Assembly: GCA_021647445.1 (NCBI GenBank)
Contig: JAKIUS010000134.1
Location: 1 to 5,481, forward strand
Source of the DNA: Geopsychrobacter sp.
Lineage (GTDB): Bacteria > Desulfobacterota > Desulfuromonadia > Desulfuromonadales > Geopsychrobacteraceae
Reading direction: 5' to 3'
DNA: 5,481 nucleotides
Shown: positions 1-5,481 of the stretch, in pieces
Layout: each line of letters begins with the position of its first letter
Numbering within the stretch: position 1 is the stretch's first letter
Made by a program: the position numbers and the translations under genes
Notes under the pieces: generated by a model
Seen by the model: only the letters and a program-made list of their open reading frames with translations
Database searches by the model: none
Told to the model about the DNA's origin: nothing

Positions 1-659
1 CTCAGACGGTCCTTTATACGGTCCTGGAAGGTCTGTTGAGGCTCCTGCATCCCCTTACACCCTTTGTCACCGAAGAGATCTGGCAGGTTCTGCCCGGTCA
101 ACGTCCTGTCGCAACGATCATGCAGGCCGCTTATCCGACGGGGGGCGATGTCGCGCTTGATTCGTCGGCGGTCGCGCGCATGGAGTTGGTAATGGAGGTT
201 GTCAGGGCGATCCGGAATATTCGTGGTGAGCTTGATGTCGCTCCCGGACGCAAAATTACGGTCAGTCTCGATTGTCAGAGCTCAGAGTCGGCTGCTGCGG
301 TCACTGAGGGAGAAGGCTATATCCGTTCCCTGGCACGTGTTGAAACCTTGAACGCCGGGGTTGGAATTGAGCGTCCCGGACAGGTTGCGACTCAAGTAGC
401 TGGAGACGTTGAGGTTCTGATTCCGTTGGCCGGGGTTATCGACCTGGCTGAAGAGGAGACACGTCTGGGCAAGGAGATTGCCAAGGTCCAGAAGGATGTC
501 GATTTTTTTACTCGAAAATTATCGAATGAAAAGTTTGTTGCGAATGCCCCAGCACAGGTCTTGGAAAAAGATCGCGCCAAACTGGTCGCAGCCGAAGAGA
601 AGATTGAGGTCTTGCGGCAGGGCTTGGTCCGCATTCGCAGCTTTAAGACCGAAGGCTGA
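1..659 (+). CDS. valS: Valine--tRNA ligase, C-terminal part (5' truncated by window edge)
   Basis: This is the 3' end of the gene for the class I enzyme that charges tRNA-Val in the cytoplasm. The frame is already open at the window edge (first full codon at base 3), so the catalytic Rossmann and editing domains lie outside and the real start is not visible. About 218 residues are seen. The first part carries the family motif HPLTPFVTEEIW (about bases 48-83), from the helical anticodon-binding domain. The last 70 or so residues, from LAEEETRLGKEI (about bases 447-482) to the end, are a Lys/Glu-rich heptad-like coiled coil containing KLSNEKFVANAP. This matches the ValRS C-terminal arm that contacts the tRNA elbow. 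The TGA stop is at 657-659. The end is intact, with no sign of frameshift. No convincing terminator follows, so readthrough into the gap is possible. Confidence 0.95.
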   Translation, partial: QTVLYTVLEGLLRLLHPLTPFVTEEIWQVLPGQRPVATIMQAAYPTGGDVALDSSAVARMELVMEVVRAIRNIRGELDVAPGRKITVSLDCQSSESAAAVTEGEGYIRSLARVETLNAGVGIERPGQVATQVAGDVEVLIPLAGVIDLAEEETRLGKEIAKVQKDVDFFTRKLSNEKFVANAPAQVLEKDRAKLVAAEEKIEVLRQGLVRIRSFKTEG

Positions 660-714
660 AGACGATTAAAAAACACATAACTGCTAAAATTTGGCTTTTA
701 TTTTATAACGATGT

Positions 715-816
715 TTAGTATACAGTATACGGTTCTGGATTCCGCTTCAGCTCTGATAGTTCGACAGGCTGTCCAGGACATTCGGGGAACGCATATGACT
801 TAACTGTATTTTCCAT
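715..816 (-). CDS. Hypothetical 33-residue small protein (uncertain)
   Basis: This is a short minus-strand ORF, ATG at 816-814 and TAA at 717-715. I do not recognise the product. The reason to list it is its translation signal: on the minus strand AAGGAGG (bases 833-827) lies 10 bases before the ATG, close to a perfect anti-16S match and better than those of the neighbouring real genes. The 33-residue peptide is hydrophilic and proline-rich (Pro11, 14, 17, 27, 29), with a single Cys13 in the motif PECPG and tyrosines at 8, 30 and 33. It has no signal peptide or membrane segment. The reading frame stays open further upstream, through the gap and into antisense of sdhC, but no other ATG there has a visible ribosome site. 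It runs opposite to every other gene in the window. It may be a genuine small protein, a leader or precursor peptide, or a chance ORF. Confidence 0.3.
   Translation of the reverse strand: MENTVKSYAFPECPGQPVELSELKRNPEPYTVY
718..730. promoter_or_regulatory. GTATAC-A-GTATAC dyad, candidate operator
   Basis: Two copies of the self-complementary hexamer GTATAC are separated by one base, giving a 13-base near-perfect palindrome in an AT-rich stretch about 60 bases after the valS stop. Short TATAC/GTATA palindromes are typical of dimeric helix-turn-helix repressor sites, such as those of GntR-type regulators. No regulator gene is nearby, so the binding protein is unknown. It also overlaps the last codons of the minus-strand 33-codon ORF, which could produce the repeat by chance. 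Confidence 0.25.
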
Positions 817-826
817 GTGCTGCGCT

Positions 827-833
827 CCTCCTT
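827..833 (-). promoter_or_regulatory. Strong Shine-Dalgarno on minus strand
   Basis: The minus strand reads AAGGAGG here, inside a longer AAAAGGAGGAG, ending 10 bases before the ATG of the 33-codon ORF at 816. It is the longest anti-SD match I see in the window and the main argument for translation of that ORF. Confidence 0.35.
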
Positions 834-871
834 TTGCGAAGGGATTATGCCTATGATCAGGAGGACGATGG

Positions 872-890
872 GTTGGCGGGGACCGCCAGC
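872..890 (+). other. GC-rich hairpin in the valS-sdhC gap
   Basis: GTTGGCGG (872-879) pairs with CCGCCAGC (883-890), including one G-U pair, around a GGA loop. The stem is strong but has no T-tract on either side, so it is not an intrinsic terminator. It lies 8 bases after a plus-strand AGGAGG (859-864) and 23 bases before a second one (913-918). It could be part of a structured 5' leader for sdhCAB, if transcription starts upstream of it. This function is inferred only. Confidence 0.4.
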
Positions 891-965
891 TGTCAGTCAA
901 GACTCGACTTTCAGGAGGAATTTGCATGCGGGTATGAGTCGCCCGGATATTGCGCAGCGGTCGGA

Positions 966-995
966 TTGAGGACGCAATGTTCTTCAATCGACAAT
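966..995 (+). promoter_or_regulatory. sdhC: Possible sigma-70 promoter for sdhCAB overlapping a hairpin
   Basis: TTGAGG (966-971, four of six matches to TTGACA) and GACAAT (990-995, four of six matches to TATAAT) are separated by 18 bases. This would place the start near 1002 and leave about 20 bases of leader before the sdhC ATG. The same DNA can fold as a 9-bp hairpin, 964-972 with 981-989, with an 8-base loop. The match is mediocre, and an upstream promoter is equally possible. Confidence 0.2.
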
Positions 996-1008
996 CATTC
1001 ACTTTTTT

Positions 1009-1013
1009 GAGGG
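1009..1013 (+). promoter_or_regulatory. sdhC: Ribosome binding site of sdhC
   Basis: GAGGG lies 8 bases before the ATG at 1022, which is normal spacing. It supports that start over later in-frame codons. The protein then begins with the expected short N-terminus before helix I. Confidence 0.6.
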
Positions 1014-1021
1014 ATTGAATT

Positions 1022-1699
1022 ATGCACTTAACACAAAGCACTGTGGGACGAAAGCTTTTGATGGCAGTGACCGGCCTGCTTCTGGTCGGCTTCATTACCA
1101 TGCACCTGCTCGGCAATCTGTCGGTATTTGCCGGGCCTGACGGCATTAATGCTTATGCCGAACATCTTCACGATCTAGGGCCTTTGGTTTGGTTTTTTCG
1201 CCTGATCATGCTGGCGCTCTTTGTCGTACACATTACCCTCGGCGTTCAATTGTCGCTGGAAAATCGCACGGCAACTCCGGTGAATTATTCAATCAAGAAA
1301 CGGATGAAGACGACCTTCTCCAGTGAGTCGATGCTCTATACTGGGCTGATTCTGCTTGCGTTCTTGATTTACCACCTGCTTCATTTCACGTTCCAGTTGA
1401 CCAACCCTGAGATTTCAGCACATAACCTGCCGCTCGATGCTGCGATGCGCCCCGATGTCTTTACGATGGTTGTCTTGAGCTTCCAGAAAGTTTTCGTCTC
1501 TTTGGTCTACATTGTCGGTATGCTCGCTCTGTTTCTGCACTTGAACCACGGGCTTTCGAGTTTCGTTCAGACCTTCGGTTTGAATAACGGTCCCAGCCAA
1601 GAAAAGGTTACCTTAGGGGGCAAACTTATTGCCGTCGGTTTCCTGTTGGCCTATATCGCTATTCCTGTTCTTATCCTTGCTCGCTTTGTGAACGTTTAG
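1022..1699 (+). CDS. sdhC: Succinate dehydrogenase/fumarate reductase cytochrome b subunit (b558 family)
   Basis: This 225-residue integral membrane protein anchors the complex and exchanges electrons with the quinone pool, probably menaquinone, through two b hemes. Five hydrophobic helices are visible, at about residues 12-36, 56-79, 104-126, 147-174 and 199-222. Four histidines fall where the di-heme single-subunit (type B) family has its axial ligands: His28 (MHLLGN, helix I), His70 (VHITLG, helix II), His118 (YHLLHF, third helix) and His173 (LHLNHG, fourth helix). From memory, the Bacillus subtilis SdhC ligands are 28, 70, 113 and 155. The neighbouring His121 and His176 make the last two assignments slightly less certain. 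There is no SdhD-type gene, as expected for a type B enzyme. The TAG stop (1697-1699) lies 10 bases before sdhA and overlaps its ribosome site. In Geobacter relatives the gene is called frdC. Confidence 0.95.
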   Translation: MHLTQSTVGRKLLMAVTGLLLVGFITMHLLGNLSVFAGPDGINAYAEHLHDLGPLVWFFRLIMLALFVVHITLGVQLSLENRTATPVNYSIKKRMKTTFSSESMLYTGLILLAFLIYHLLHFTFQLTNPEISAHNLPLDAAMRPDVFTMVVLSFQKVFVSLVYIVGMLALFLHLNHGLSSFVQTFGLNNGPSQEKVTLGGKLIAVGFLLAYIAIPVLILARFVNV

Positions 1700-1703
1700 G
1701 GGG
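1698..1703 (+). promoter_or_regulatory. sdhA: Ribosome binding site of sdhA (decides a GTG start)
   Basis: AGGGGG overlaps the sdhC stop codon and lies 6 bases before GTG at 1710. The first in-frame ATG would be codon 23 (DMKLVN). The residues before it ([15 protein letters not shown]) resemble the N-terminus I recall for Geobacter FrdA, which supports the GTG. Confidence 0.7.
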
Positions 1704-1709
1704 TTTATT

Positions 1710-3626
1710 GTGATTCTCGACGGAAAAACACCCACTGGTCCTATTGAAAAAACCTGGGATAAGCACCGTTTCGATATGAAGCTGGTCAATCCCTCCAACA
1801 AACGTAAATTCAAGGTTCTGGTTGTTGGTACCGGTCTCGCCGGTGGCGCTGCTGCAGCTTCTCTTGGTGAGCTCGGCTACAACGTAGAAGCCTTCTGCTA
1901 TCAGGATAGTGCGCGGCGCGCCCATTCGATTGCAGCTCAAGGTGGCATCAATGCCGCTAAGAACTATCCGAACGACGGTGATAGCATCTATCGCCTGTTC
2001 TATGACACCATCAAGGGCGGCGATTTCCGTGCCCGTGAAGCAGATGTCTGGCGCTTGTCGCAGGTGTCGAACAACATCATTGATCAGTGTGTTGCTCAGG
2101 GCGTACCTTTTGCGCGCGATTATGCCGGTTATCTCGATAATCGCTCCTTCGGCGGTGCCCAGGTTTCACGGACGTTCTTTGCGCGTGGCCAGACTGGCCA
2201 GCAACTGTTGCTCGGTGCCTATTCGGCGCTGTCGCGTCAGGTTAAGGCGGGTACGGTCAAGATGCGTGAGCGGACCGAGATGCTCGATCTGGTCGTTGTT
2301 GACGGTGTTGCCAAGGGGATTACCTGCCGCGATATGGTGACCGGTGAGATCCAGTCTTACTGGGGCGATGCGGTCATTTTGGCGACCGGTGGTTACGTTA
2401 ATGTCTTCTACCTGTCGACCAATGCTATGGGTTGTAGCGTCACCGCAGCCTGGAAAGCCGCTAAAAAAGGCGCTTTCATGGCGAACCCCTGCTACACCCA
2501 GATCCACCCGACCTGTATTCCGCAGACCGGTGATCATCAGTCGAAACTGACACTGATGTCAGAGTCGTTGCGCAATGATGGCCGCTGCTGGATTCCCAAG
2601 AAGAAGGAAGATTGCGAAAAGACTCCTGGGGATGTTGCGGAAGAAGATCGTGACTACTATCTTGAGCGTAAGTACCCTTCATTTGGTAACCTGGCCCCGC
2701 GTGATATCGCTTCACGTGCGGCTAAAGAGCAGTGTGATGACGAGCGTGGCGTCGGACCTGGTAAGCGTGGTGTTTACCTCGATTATGCGACCGCCATTGA
2801 GCGTGTGGGCGAACATACCATCAAGGAGCGCTACGGCAATCTCTTTGAAATGTATGAGAAAATCACCGACGAAAATGCTTACAAACGGCCGATGCGGATC
2901 TACCCGGCTCCTCACTATTCCATGGGTGGTCTCTGGGTTGATTACAACCTGATGAGCAATATTCCTGGTCTGTTTGTCTTGGGTGAGGCCAATTTCTCGG
3001 TTCACGGTGCCAACCGTCTTGGGGCTTCGGCGCTGATGCAGGGTCTGGCGGACGGATACTTTGTTATTCCTTATACCATCGCCGGTTATCTGGCGACGGT
3101 GACACCGGGGACTGTTACCGATGAGCACCCGGCATTTAAGGAGTCGAAAGAGCAGGTTCAGACTCAGATAGACACGTTGCTGAATATCAAGGGTAAGAAG
3201 ACGGTCAGCGAGTTGCACCGAGCACTTGGTAAGGTCATGTGGGAGGATGTCGGCATGGCGCGCAGTGAGTCGAGCCTCAAGCATGCTCTGCAGCGTATCC
3301 CTGAAATTCGCGATGAATTCTGGAATAATGTCAACGTTACCGGTTCAGGCAATGAGCTCAATCAGCAGCTTGAAAATGCCGGTCGTCTCGCTGATTTCCT
3401 TGAGTTTGGTGAAATTCTCGCGACAGATGCCTTGCACCGTGAAGAATCCTGCGGTGGTCACTTCAGAACTGAGCATCAGACTGAAGATGGTGAAGCGACG
3501 CGTGACGATGAAAACTTCGCCTATGTTGGCGCCTGGGAGTTCAAGGGGAATGATAAAGCTCCTGAACTGCACAAGGAACCGTTGAAGTTTGAAAATATTA
3601 AACTTGCCGTGAGGAGCTATAAATAA
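1710..3626 (+). CDS. sdhA: Succinate dehydrogenase/fumarate reductase flavoprotein subunit
   Basis: This is the catalytic subunit, interconverting succinate and fumarate on the cytoplasmic side of the membrane. At 638 residues it is a normal length for the longer B. subtilis/Geobacter-like subgroup. An FAD-binding Rossmann motif GTGLAG is at residues 40-45. The expected covalent 8-alpha-histidyl FAD site is His72, in [11 protein letters not shown]. Dicarboxylate-binding and catalytic motifs follow: IHPT with His266, [10 protein letters not shown] (282-291), APRDIASRA (329-337) with the candidate proton-shuttle arginine Arg331 or Arg336, APHYSMGG with His402, and [11 protein letters not shown] (432-442). 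The C-terminal helical domain carries the [14 protein letters not shown] region (about 574-587). The GTG start is backed by AGGGGG 6 bases upstream. The TAA stop shares its last base with the sdhB ATG, suggesting translational coupling. The gene is called frdA in Geobacter. Sequence alone cannot tell dehydrogenase from reductase. Confidence 0.97.
   Translation: MILDGKTPTGPIEKTWDKHRFDMKLVNPSNKRKFKVLVVGTGLAGGAAAASLGELGYNVEAFCYQDSARRAHSIAAQGGINAAKNYPNDGDSIYRLFYDTIKGGDFRAREADVWRLSQVSNNIIDQCVAQGVPFARDYAGYLDNRSFGGAQVSRTFFARGQTGQQLLLGAYSALSRQVKAGTVKMRERTEMLDLVVVDGVAKGITCRDMVTGEIQSYWGDAVILATGGYVNVFYLSTNAMGCSVTAAWKAAKKGAFMANPCYTQIHPTCIPQTGDHQSKLTLMSESLRNDGRCWIPKKKEDCEKTPGDVAEEDRDYYLERKYPSFGNLAPRDIASRAAKEQCDDERGVGPGKRGVYLDYATAIERVGEHTIKERYGNLFEMYEKITDENAYKRPMRIYPAPHYSMGGLWVDYNLMSNIPGLFVLGEANFSVHGANRLGASALMQGLADGYFVIPYTIAGYLATVTPGTVTDEHPAFKESKEQVQTQIDTLLNIKGKKTVSELHRALGKVMWEDVGMARSESSLKHALQRIPEIRDEFWNNVNVTGSGNELNQQLENAGRLADFLEFGEILATDALHREESCGGHFRTEHQTEDGEATRDDENFAYVGAWEFKGNDKAPELHKEPLKFENIKLAVRSYK
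3611..3616 (+). promoter_or_regulatory. sdhB: Ribosome binding site of sdhB inside the sdhA 3' end
   Basis: GAGGAG lies 9 bases before the sdhB ATG at 3626, within the last codons of sdhA. Together with the TAATG stop/start overlap it points to coupled translation of the two catalytic-domain subunits. Confidence 0.65.
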
Positions 3627-4366
3627 TGGATCTTACACTTCACGTATGGCGCCAAAAAGGGCCTAAAAATAACGGTAAGCTCGAAACTTATCCGGCTAAA
3701 GGGATCAGCCCCGACATGTCTTTCCTCGAAATGCTTGACGAGGTTAACGAGGGCTTGATCAAAAATGGCAAGCTGCCCATCGTATTCGATCACGATTGTC
3801 GCGAGGGGATCTGCGGCATGTGTTCACAGACCATCAATGGTCGTGCTCATGGTGGTCAGGAGCGCACGACGGTCTGTCAGCTGCACATGCGTTCTTTTCA
3901 GCACGGTGATGAAATTTTCATCGAGCCCTGGCGGGCACGGGCCTTCCCTGTTGTCAGTGATCTGATAGTTGATCGTTCGTCCCTCGATACCATCATGCAG
4001 GCCGGCGGTTATACCTCTTGTCATACCGGTGGTGTTCCCGACGGTAATGCTCACCCCATTGGCAAACCGGTTGCGGATTATGCCATGGATGCGGCAGAAT
4101 GTATCGGTTGTGGTGCTTGTGTTGCCGGTTGCCCCAACAGCTCGGCGATGCTTTTTACTAGCGCCAAGGTTGCTCAGTTGGCGGTTCAGCCACAGGGTAA
4201 AATCGAAGCCAAGGCGCGGGTAATAAACATGACCGATGCTCTGCAGGCTGAAGGTTTCGGTAACTGTACAAATCATCTTGAATGCGAGGCTTCCTGTCCT
4301 AAAGGGATCAGCATCAAGTTTATTGCCAAGCTCAATCGTGAGTACATCAAGACGATTGCTGGTTGA
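3626..4366 (+). CDS. sdhB: Succinate dehydrogenase/fumarate reductase iron-sulfur subunit
   Basis: This 246-residue electron-transfer subunit links FAD in SdhA to the hemes in SdhC. The N-terminal ferredoxin-like domain binds [2Fe-2S] through Cys58, Cys63 and Cys66 (CREGICGMC), with Cys84 (TTVC) as the probable fourth ligand. The C-terminal domain has [12 protein letters not shown]: Cys159, 162 and 165, with Cys224, fit the [4Fe-4S] cluster. Cys169, 214 and 220 fit the [3Fe-4S] cluster; the run from 214 to 227 is [14 protein letters not shown]. Spacing in the C-terminal domain matches the E. coli FrdB pattern closely. The gap from Cys66 to Cys84 is about six residues longer than I recall for E. 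coli, probably a subgroup feature. The gene overlaps sdhA by one base and is the last of the operon, with a strong terminator about 20 bases after its stop. Geobacter name: frdB. Confidence 0.97.
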   Translation: MDLTLHVWRQKGPKNNGKLETYPAKGISPDMSFLEMLDEVNEGLIKNGKLPIVFDHDCREGICGMCSQTINGRAHGGQERTTVCQLHMRSFQHGDEIFIEPWRARAFPVVSDLIVDRSSLDTIMQAGGYTSCHTGGVPDGNAHPIGKPVADYAMDAAECIGCGACVAGCPNSSAMLFTSAKVAQLAVQPQGKIEAKARVINMTDALQAEGFGNCTNHLECEASCPKGISIKFIAKLNREYIKTIAG

Positions 4367-4386
4367 TTTGCACCATCATTGACGTT

Positions 4387-4423
4387 AAAAAGTGGCGAGC
4401 CGCAAGGCTCGCCACTTTTTTTT
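4387..4423 (+). terminator. Intrinsic terminator of the sdhCAB operon
   Basis: An 11-bp perfect stem, AGTGGCGAGCC (4391-4401) with GGCTCGCCACT (4406-4416), is closed by a GCAA tetraloop of the stable GNRA type and followed by a run of T (4417-4423). The upstream A-run (4387-4390) can extend the stem. It lies about 20 bases after the sdhB stop. The A-run would give a shorter T-tract on the minus strand, so it could work in both directions, although no minus-strand gene ends here. Confidence 0.95.
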
Positions 4424-4497
4424 AAGCTTTATTCTGCCATAGCTGTTAAACATCGTCTATTAAGTTCAGGATCTGTTTCTCCGTAGAGATATGAAGC

Positions 4498-5370
4498 ATG
4501 CGTAAGAGAATTAAATTGATAGCAAACCCTGTTTCAGGCGGTGATGCGCGCCCGAACATTGAGCGAGCGCGGACAGTCCTTGAAGCCTCGGGTGCTTGGG
4601 TCGATCTGTTTGTCACCGGAAAAACAGGTGATGCGCGCGCGGCAGCAGATTGTGCTACCGCGCAAGATTATGATCTGGTGATCGCGGCCGGTGGTGATGG
4701 AACCTTAAATGAGGTCGCCAATGGCCTGATCGGCCGTAACCTTCCCCTGGCGTTTCTGCCCTTAGGTACTGCAAATGTGATGGCCTTAGAGATGGGTATC
4801 CCGACAAACATTGAGGCCGCTTGTGCTATCGCCTTGGGGGGCACGCGGCGCAAGGTTCATCTTGCCGAGATCGATGGGCGGCTTTTTCTAATGATGGTCG
4901 GGGTCGGTTTTGACGCTGCTGCAGTTGAGGCCGTCAGCTCTTCCCTGAAAAAAAATACCGGTAAATTCGCGTATGTTGTTGCTGGCTTGCAGGCGTTCCT
5001 CTTCTATCGTCCAAAGCCGTTGCAGATTCAAACCTGCGAAGGTGAAAAAATACAGGCCTGGCACGCAATAATTACCAATATTCGACTCTATGGCGGTCAC
5101 TTTGTCATGGCGGAACAGGGCAGCTTGCAAACACCCGGACTAATCGTTTGTATGGCCGATGGTGAGGGCCGCTGGGCGCTGCTCCTGTTCTGGCTGCGTA
5201 TCCTGTTGCGGGGTCACTTGCTGGGGGCGGTACGGCGTATTGAGACCAACGAACTGATTCTTGAGGGGCAGGGGGTCCCGCTGCAGGTTGATGGTGACAA
5301 ATACTGCGGGCTGCCAGTGAGAATCAGAAGCCTGCCCGATTGTCTGGAACTTGTTTTTCCTCTGTCTTAA
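4498..5370 (+). CDS. Diacylglycerol kinase-family lipid kinase (YegS/DgkB-like)
   Basis: This 290-residue protein of the diacylglycerol/sphingosine kinase superfamily probably phosphorylates a lipid alcohol such as diacylglycerol with ATP at the inner membrane face. The length is usual for the bacterial group. Motifs in order: NPVSGG (10-15), the nucleotide-binding GGDGTLNEVANGL (65-77), LPLGTANVMALEMGIP (87-102), GVGFDA (135-140), ITNIRLYGG (192-200), and QVDGD (263-267) near the C-terminus. The family usually has an acidic DG-L stretch after the YGG motif. Here that position reads LQTPGL (210-215), so an acidic pair is missing. A hydrophobic stretch at about 226-243 (including ALLLFWLRILL) may touch the membrane. 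The start at 4498 has only a weak purine-rich region (GAGA at 4485-4488) ahead of it. The gene lies beyond the operon terminator, so it needs its own promoter, which I could not place. The exact substrate, and thus dgkB versus yegS, cannot be decided. Confidence 0.88.
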   Translation: MRKRIKLIANPVSGGDARPNIERARTVLEASGAWVDLFVTGKTGDARAAADCATAQDYDLVIAAGGDGTLNEVANGLIGRNLPLAFLPLGTANVMALEMGIPTNIEAACAIALGGTRRKVHLAEIDGRLFLMMVGVGFDAAAVEAVSSSLKKNTGKFAYVVAGLQAFLFYRPKPLQIQTCEGEKIQAWHAIITNIRLYGGHFVMAEQGSLQTPGLIVCMADGEGRWALLLFWLRILLRGHLLGAVRRIETNELILEGQGVPLQVDGDKYCGLPVRIRSLPDCLELVFPLS

Positions 5371-5387
5371 ATAGAAAGAATCAGCTC

Positions 5388-5481
5388 ATGTCGTCTCTGT
5401 TTGGATTGCTTCGTCGATTTGGCCCTTTAGCTCCGACGCTCTTTTTTATGTTGGAGTCTCTTTTAATGTTCGGGCTCTTCC
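5388..5481 (+). CDS. Start of a hydrophobic protein of unknown function (3' truncated by window edge)
   Basis: An ATG at 5388, 17 bases after the lipid-kinase stop, opens a frame that stays open to the window end (31 codons). It is preceded by a purine-rich AGAAAGAA (5373-5380), 7 bases before the ATG, which would be a modest ribosome site. The visible residues begin MSSLFGLLRRFGPLAPTLFF and continue hydrophobic, with two Arg early on. This fits a signal anchor or first membrane helix. I do not recognise the family from this fragment. The close spacing suggests co-transcription with the lipid kinase. Confidence 0.5.
   Translation, partial: MSSLFGLLRRFGPLAPTLFFMLESLLMFGLF

Larger units (their letters stand above)
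660..1021. other. 362-base intergenic region between valS and sdhC
   Basis: No conventional gene is recognisable here. The first 60 bases are AT-rich, while the rest is of ordinary composition. It contains a GTATAC-A-GTATAC dyad (718-730), a 33-codon minus-strand ORF with a strong ribosome binding site (715-816, SD at 827-833), a plus-strand AGGAGG at 859-864 and another at 913-918, an 8-bp GC hairpin (872-890), and a 9-bp hairpin (964-972 with 981-989) ahead of sdhC. The sdhCAB promoter presumably lies here, because the operon starts a new functional unit. I looked for GEMM (cyclic di-GMP), glycine, cobalamin and SRP/6S RNA signatures and found none. Confidence 0.8.

Noticed and set aside
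685..704. AT-rich inverted repeat TAAAA/TTTTA after valS, as a terminator
   Set aside because: The stem is only about five A-T pairs with no GC core, so it is too weak. valS termination remains unplaced.
868..893. Sigma-54 promoter from TTGGC near a downstream GC
   Set aside because: The GG-N10-GC spacing is not met on either strand.
966..985. Possible GEMM (cyclic di-GMP) riboswitch because of GGACGCAA
   Set aside because: The rest of the conserved core (AAACC before it, AGCC following the GCAA) and the paired helices are absent.
817..1146. Upstream extension of the minus-strand ORF (143 codons in total, from 1146)
   Set aside because: The extension is antisense to the well-supported sdhC N-terminus and crosses the gap. 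No start there has a ribosome site, and the sequence is Arg/Pro/His-rich like a shadow frame. Only the last 33 codons have a translation signal.
2982..3032. Val431 before the HGANRLG motif of SdhA as a possible defect, since relatives as recalled have Asp there
   Set aside because: E. coli SdhA, as recalled, has SVHGANRLG at this site, so valine is compatible with activity.
4424..4490. Promoter for the lipid kinase gene
   Set aside because: The stretch is AT-rich, but no -35/-10 pair with acceptable matches and 16-18 base spacing could be chosen with any confidence.

Overview
The window looks like chromosomal core-metabolism DNA from a Gram-negative, menaquinone-using anaerobe. The best guess is the Desulfuromonadales/Geobacterales (Geobacter, Desulfuromonas or Pelobacter relatives). 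This rests on recalled similarity of the three-gene succinate dehydrogenase/fumarate reductase operon, in the order cytochrome b, flavoprotein, iron-sulfur subunit, to the FrdCAB type of Geobacter. Base composition is moderate, roughly 50-55 % GC by eye. No mobile elements, CRISPR arrays, tRNA or rRNA genes were recognised.

Layout. Positions 1-659 hold the 3' end of valS (valyl-tRNA synthetase), including its C-terminal coiled-coil arm. Positions 660-1021 are a 362-base gap with no conventional gene. The gap does contain structure: a short minus-strand ORF with a near-perfect Shine-Dalgarno sequence, a GTATAC-A-GTATAC dyad, two further plus-strand AGGAGG motifs, a strong GC hairpin, and a hairpin overlapping a possible promoter just before the next gene. 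Positions 1022-4366 hold sdhC-sdhA-sdhB, tightly packed with a 10-base gap and then a 1-base overlap. A textbook intrinsic terminator follows at 4387-4423. Positions 4498-5370 encode a diacylglycerol/lipid kinase-family protein, and a hydrophobic ORF begins at 5388 and runs off the window end.

How the genes work together. SdhC anchors the complex in the membrane and carries two b hemes. SdhB relays electrons through [2Fe-2S], [4Fe-4S] and [3Fe-4S] clusters. SdhA interconverts succinate and fumarate at a covalently bound FAD. All expected ligands and catalytic motifs are visible, so the complex should be functional. The direction it runs in vivo cannot be read from sequence; close relatives are known to use one such enzyme for both. 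The valS and lipid-kinase genes flank the operon and appear functionally unrelated.

I see no clear previously undescribed multi-gene system. The most interesting unexplained part is the valS-sdhC gap.
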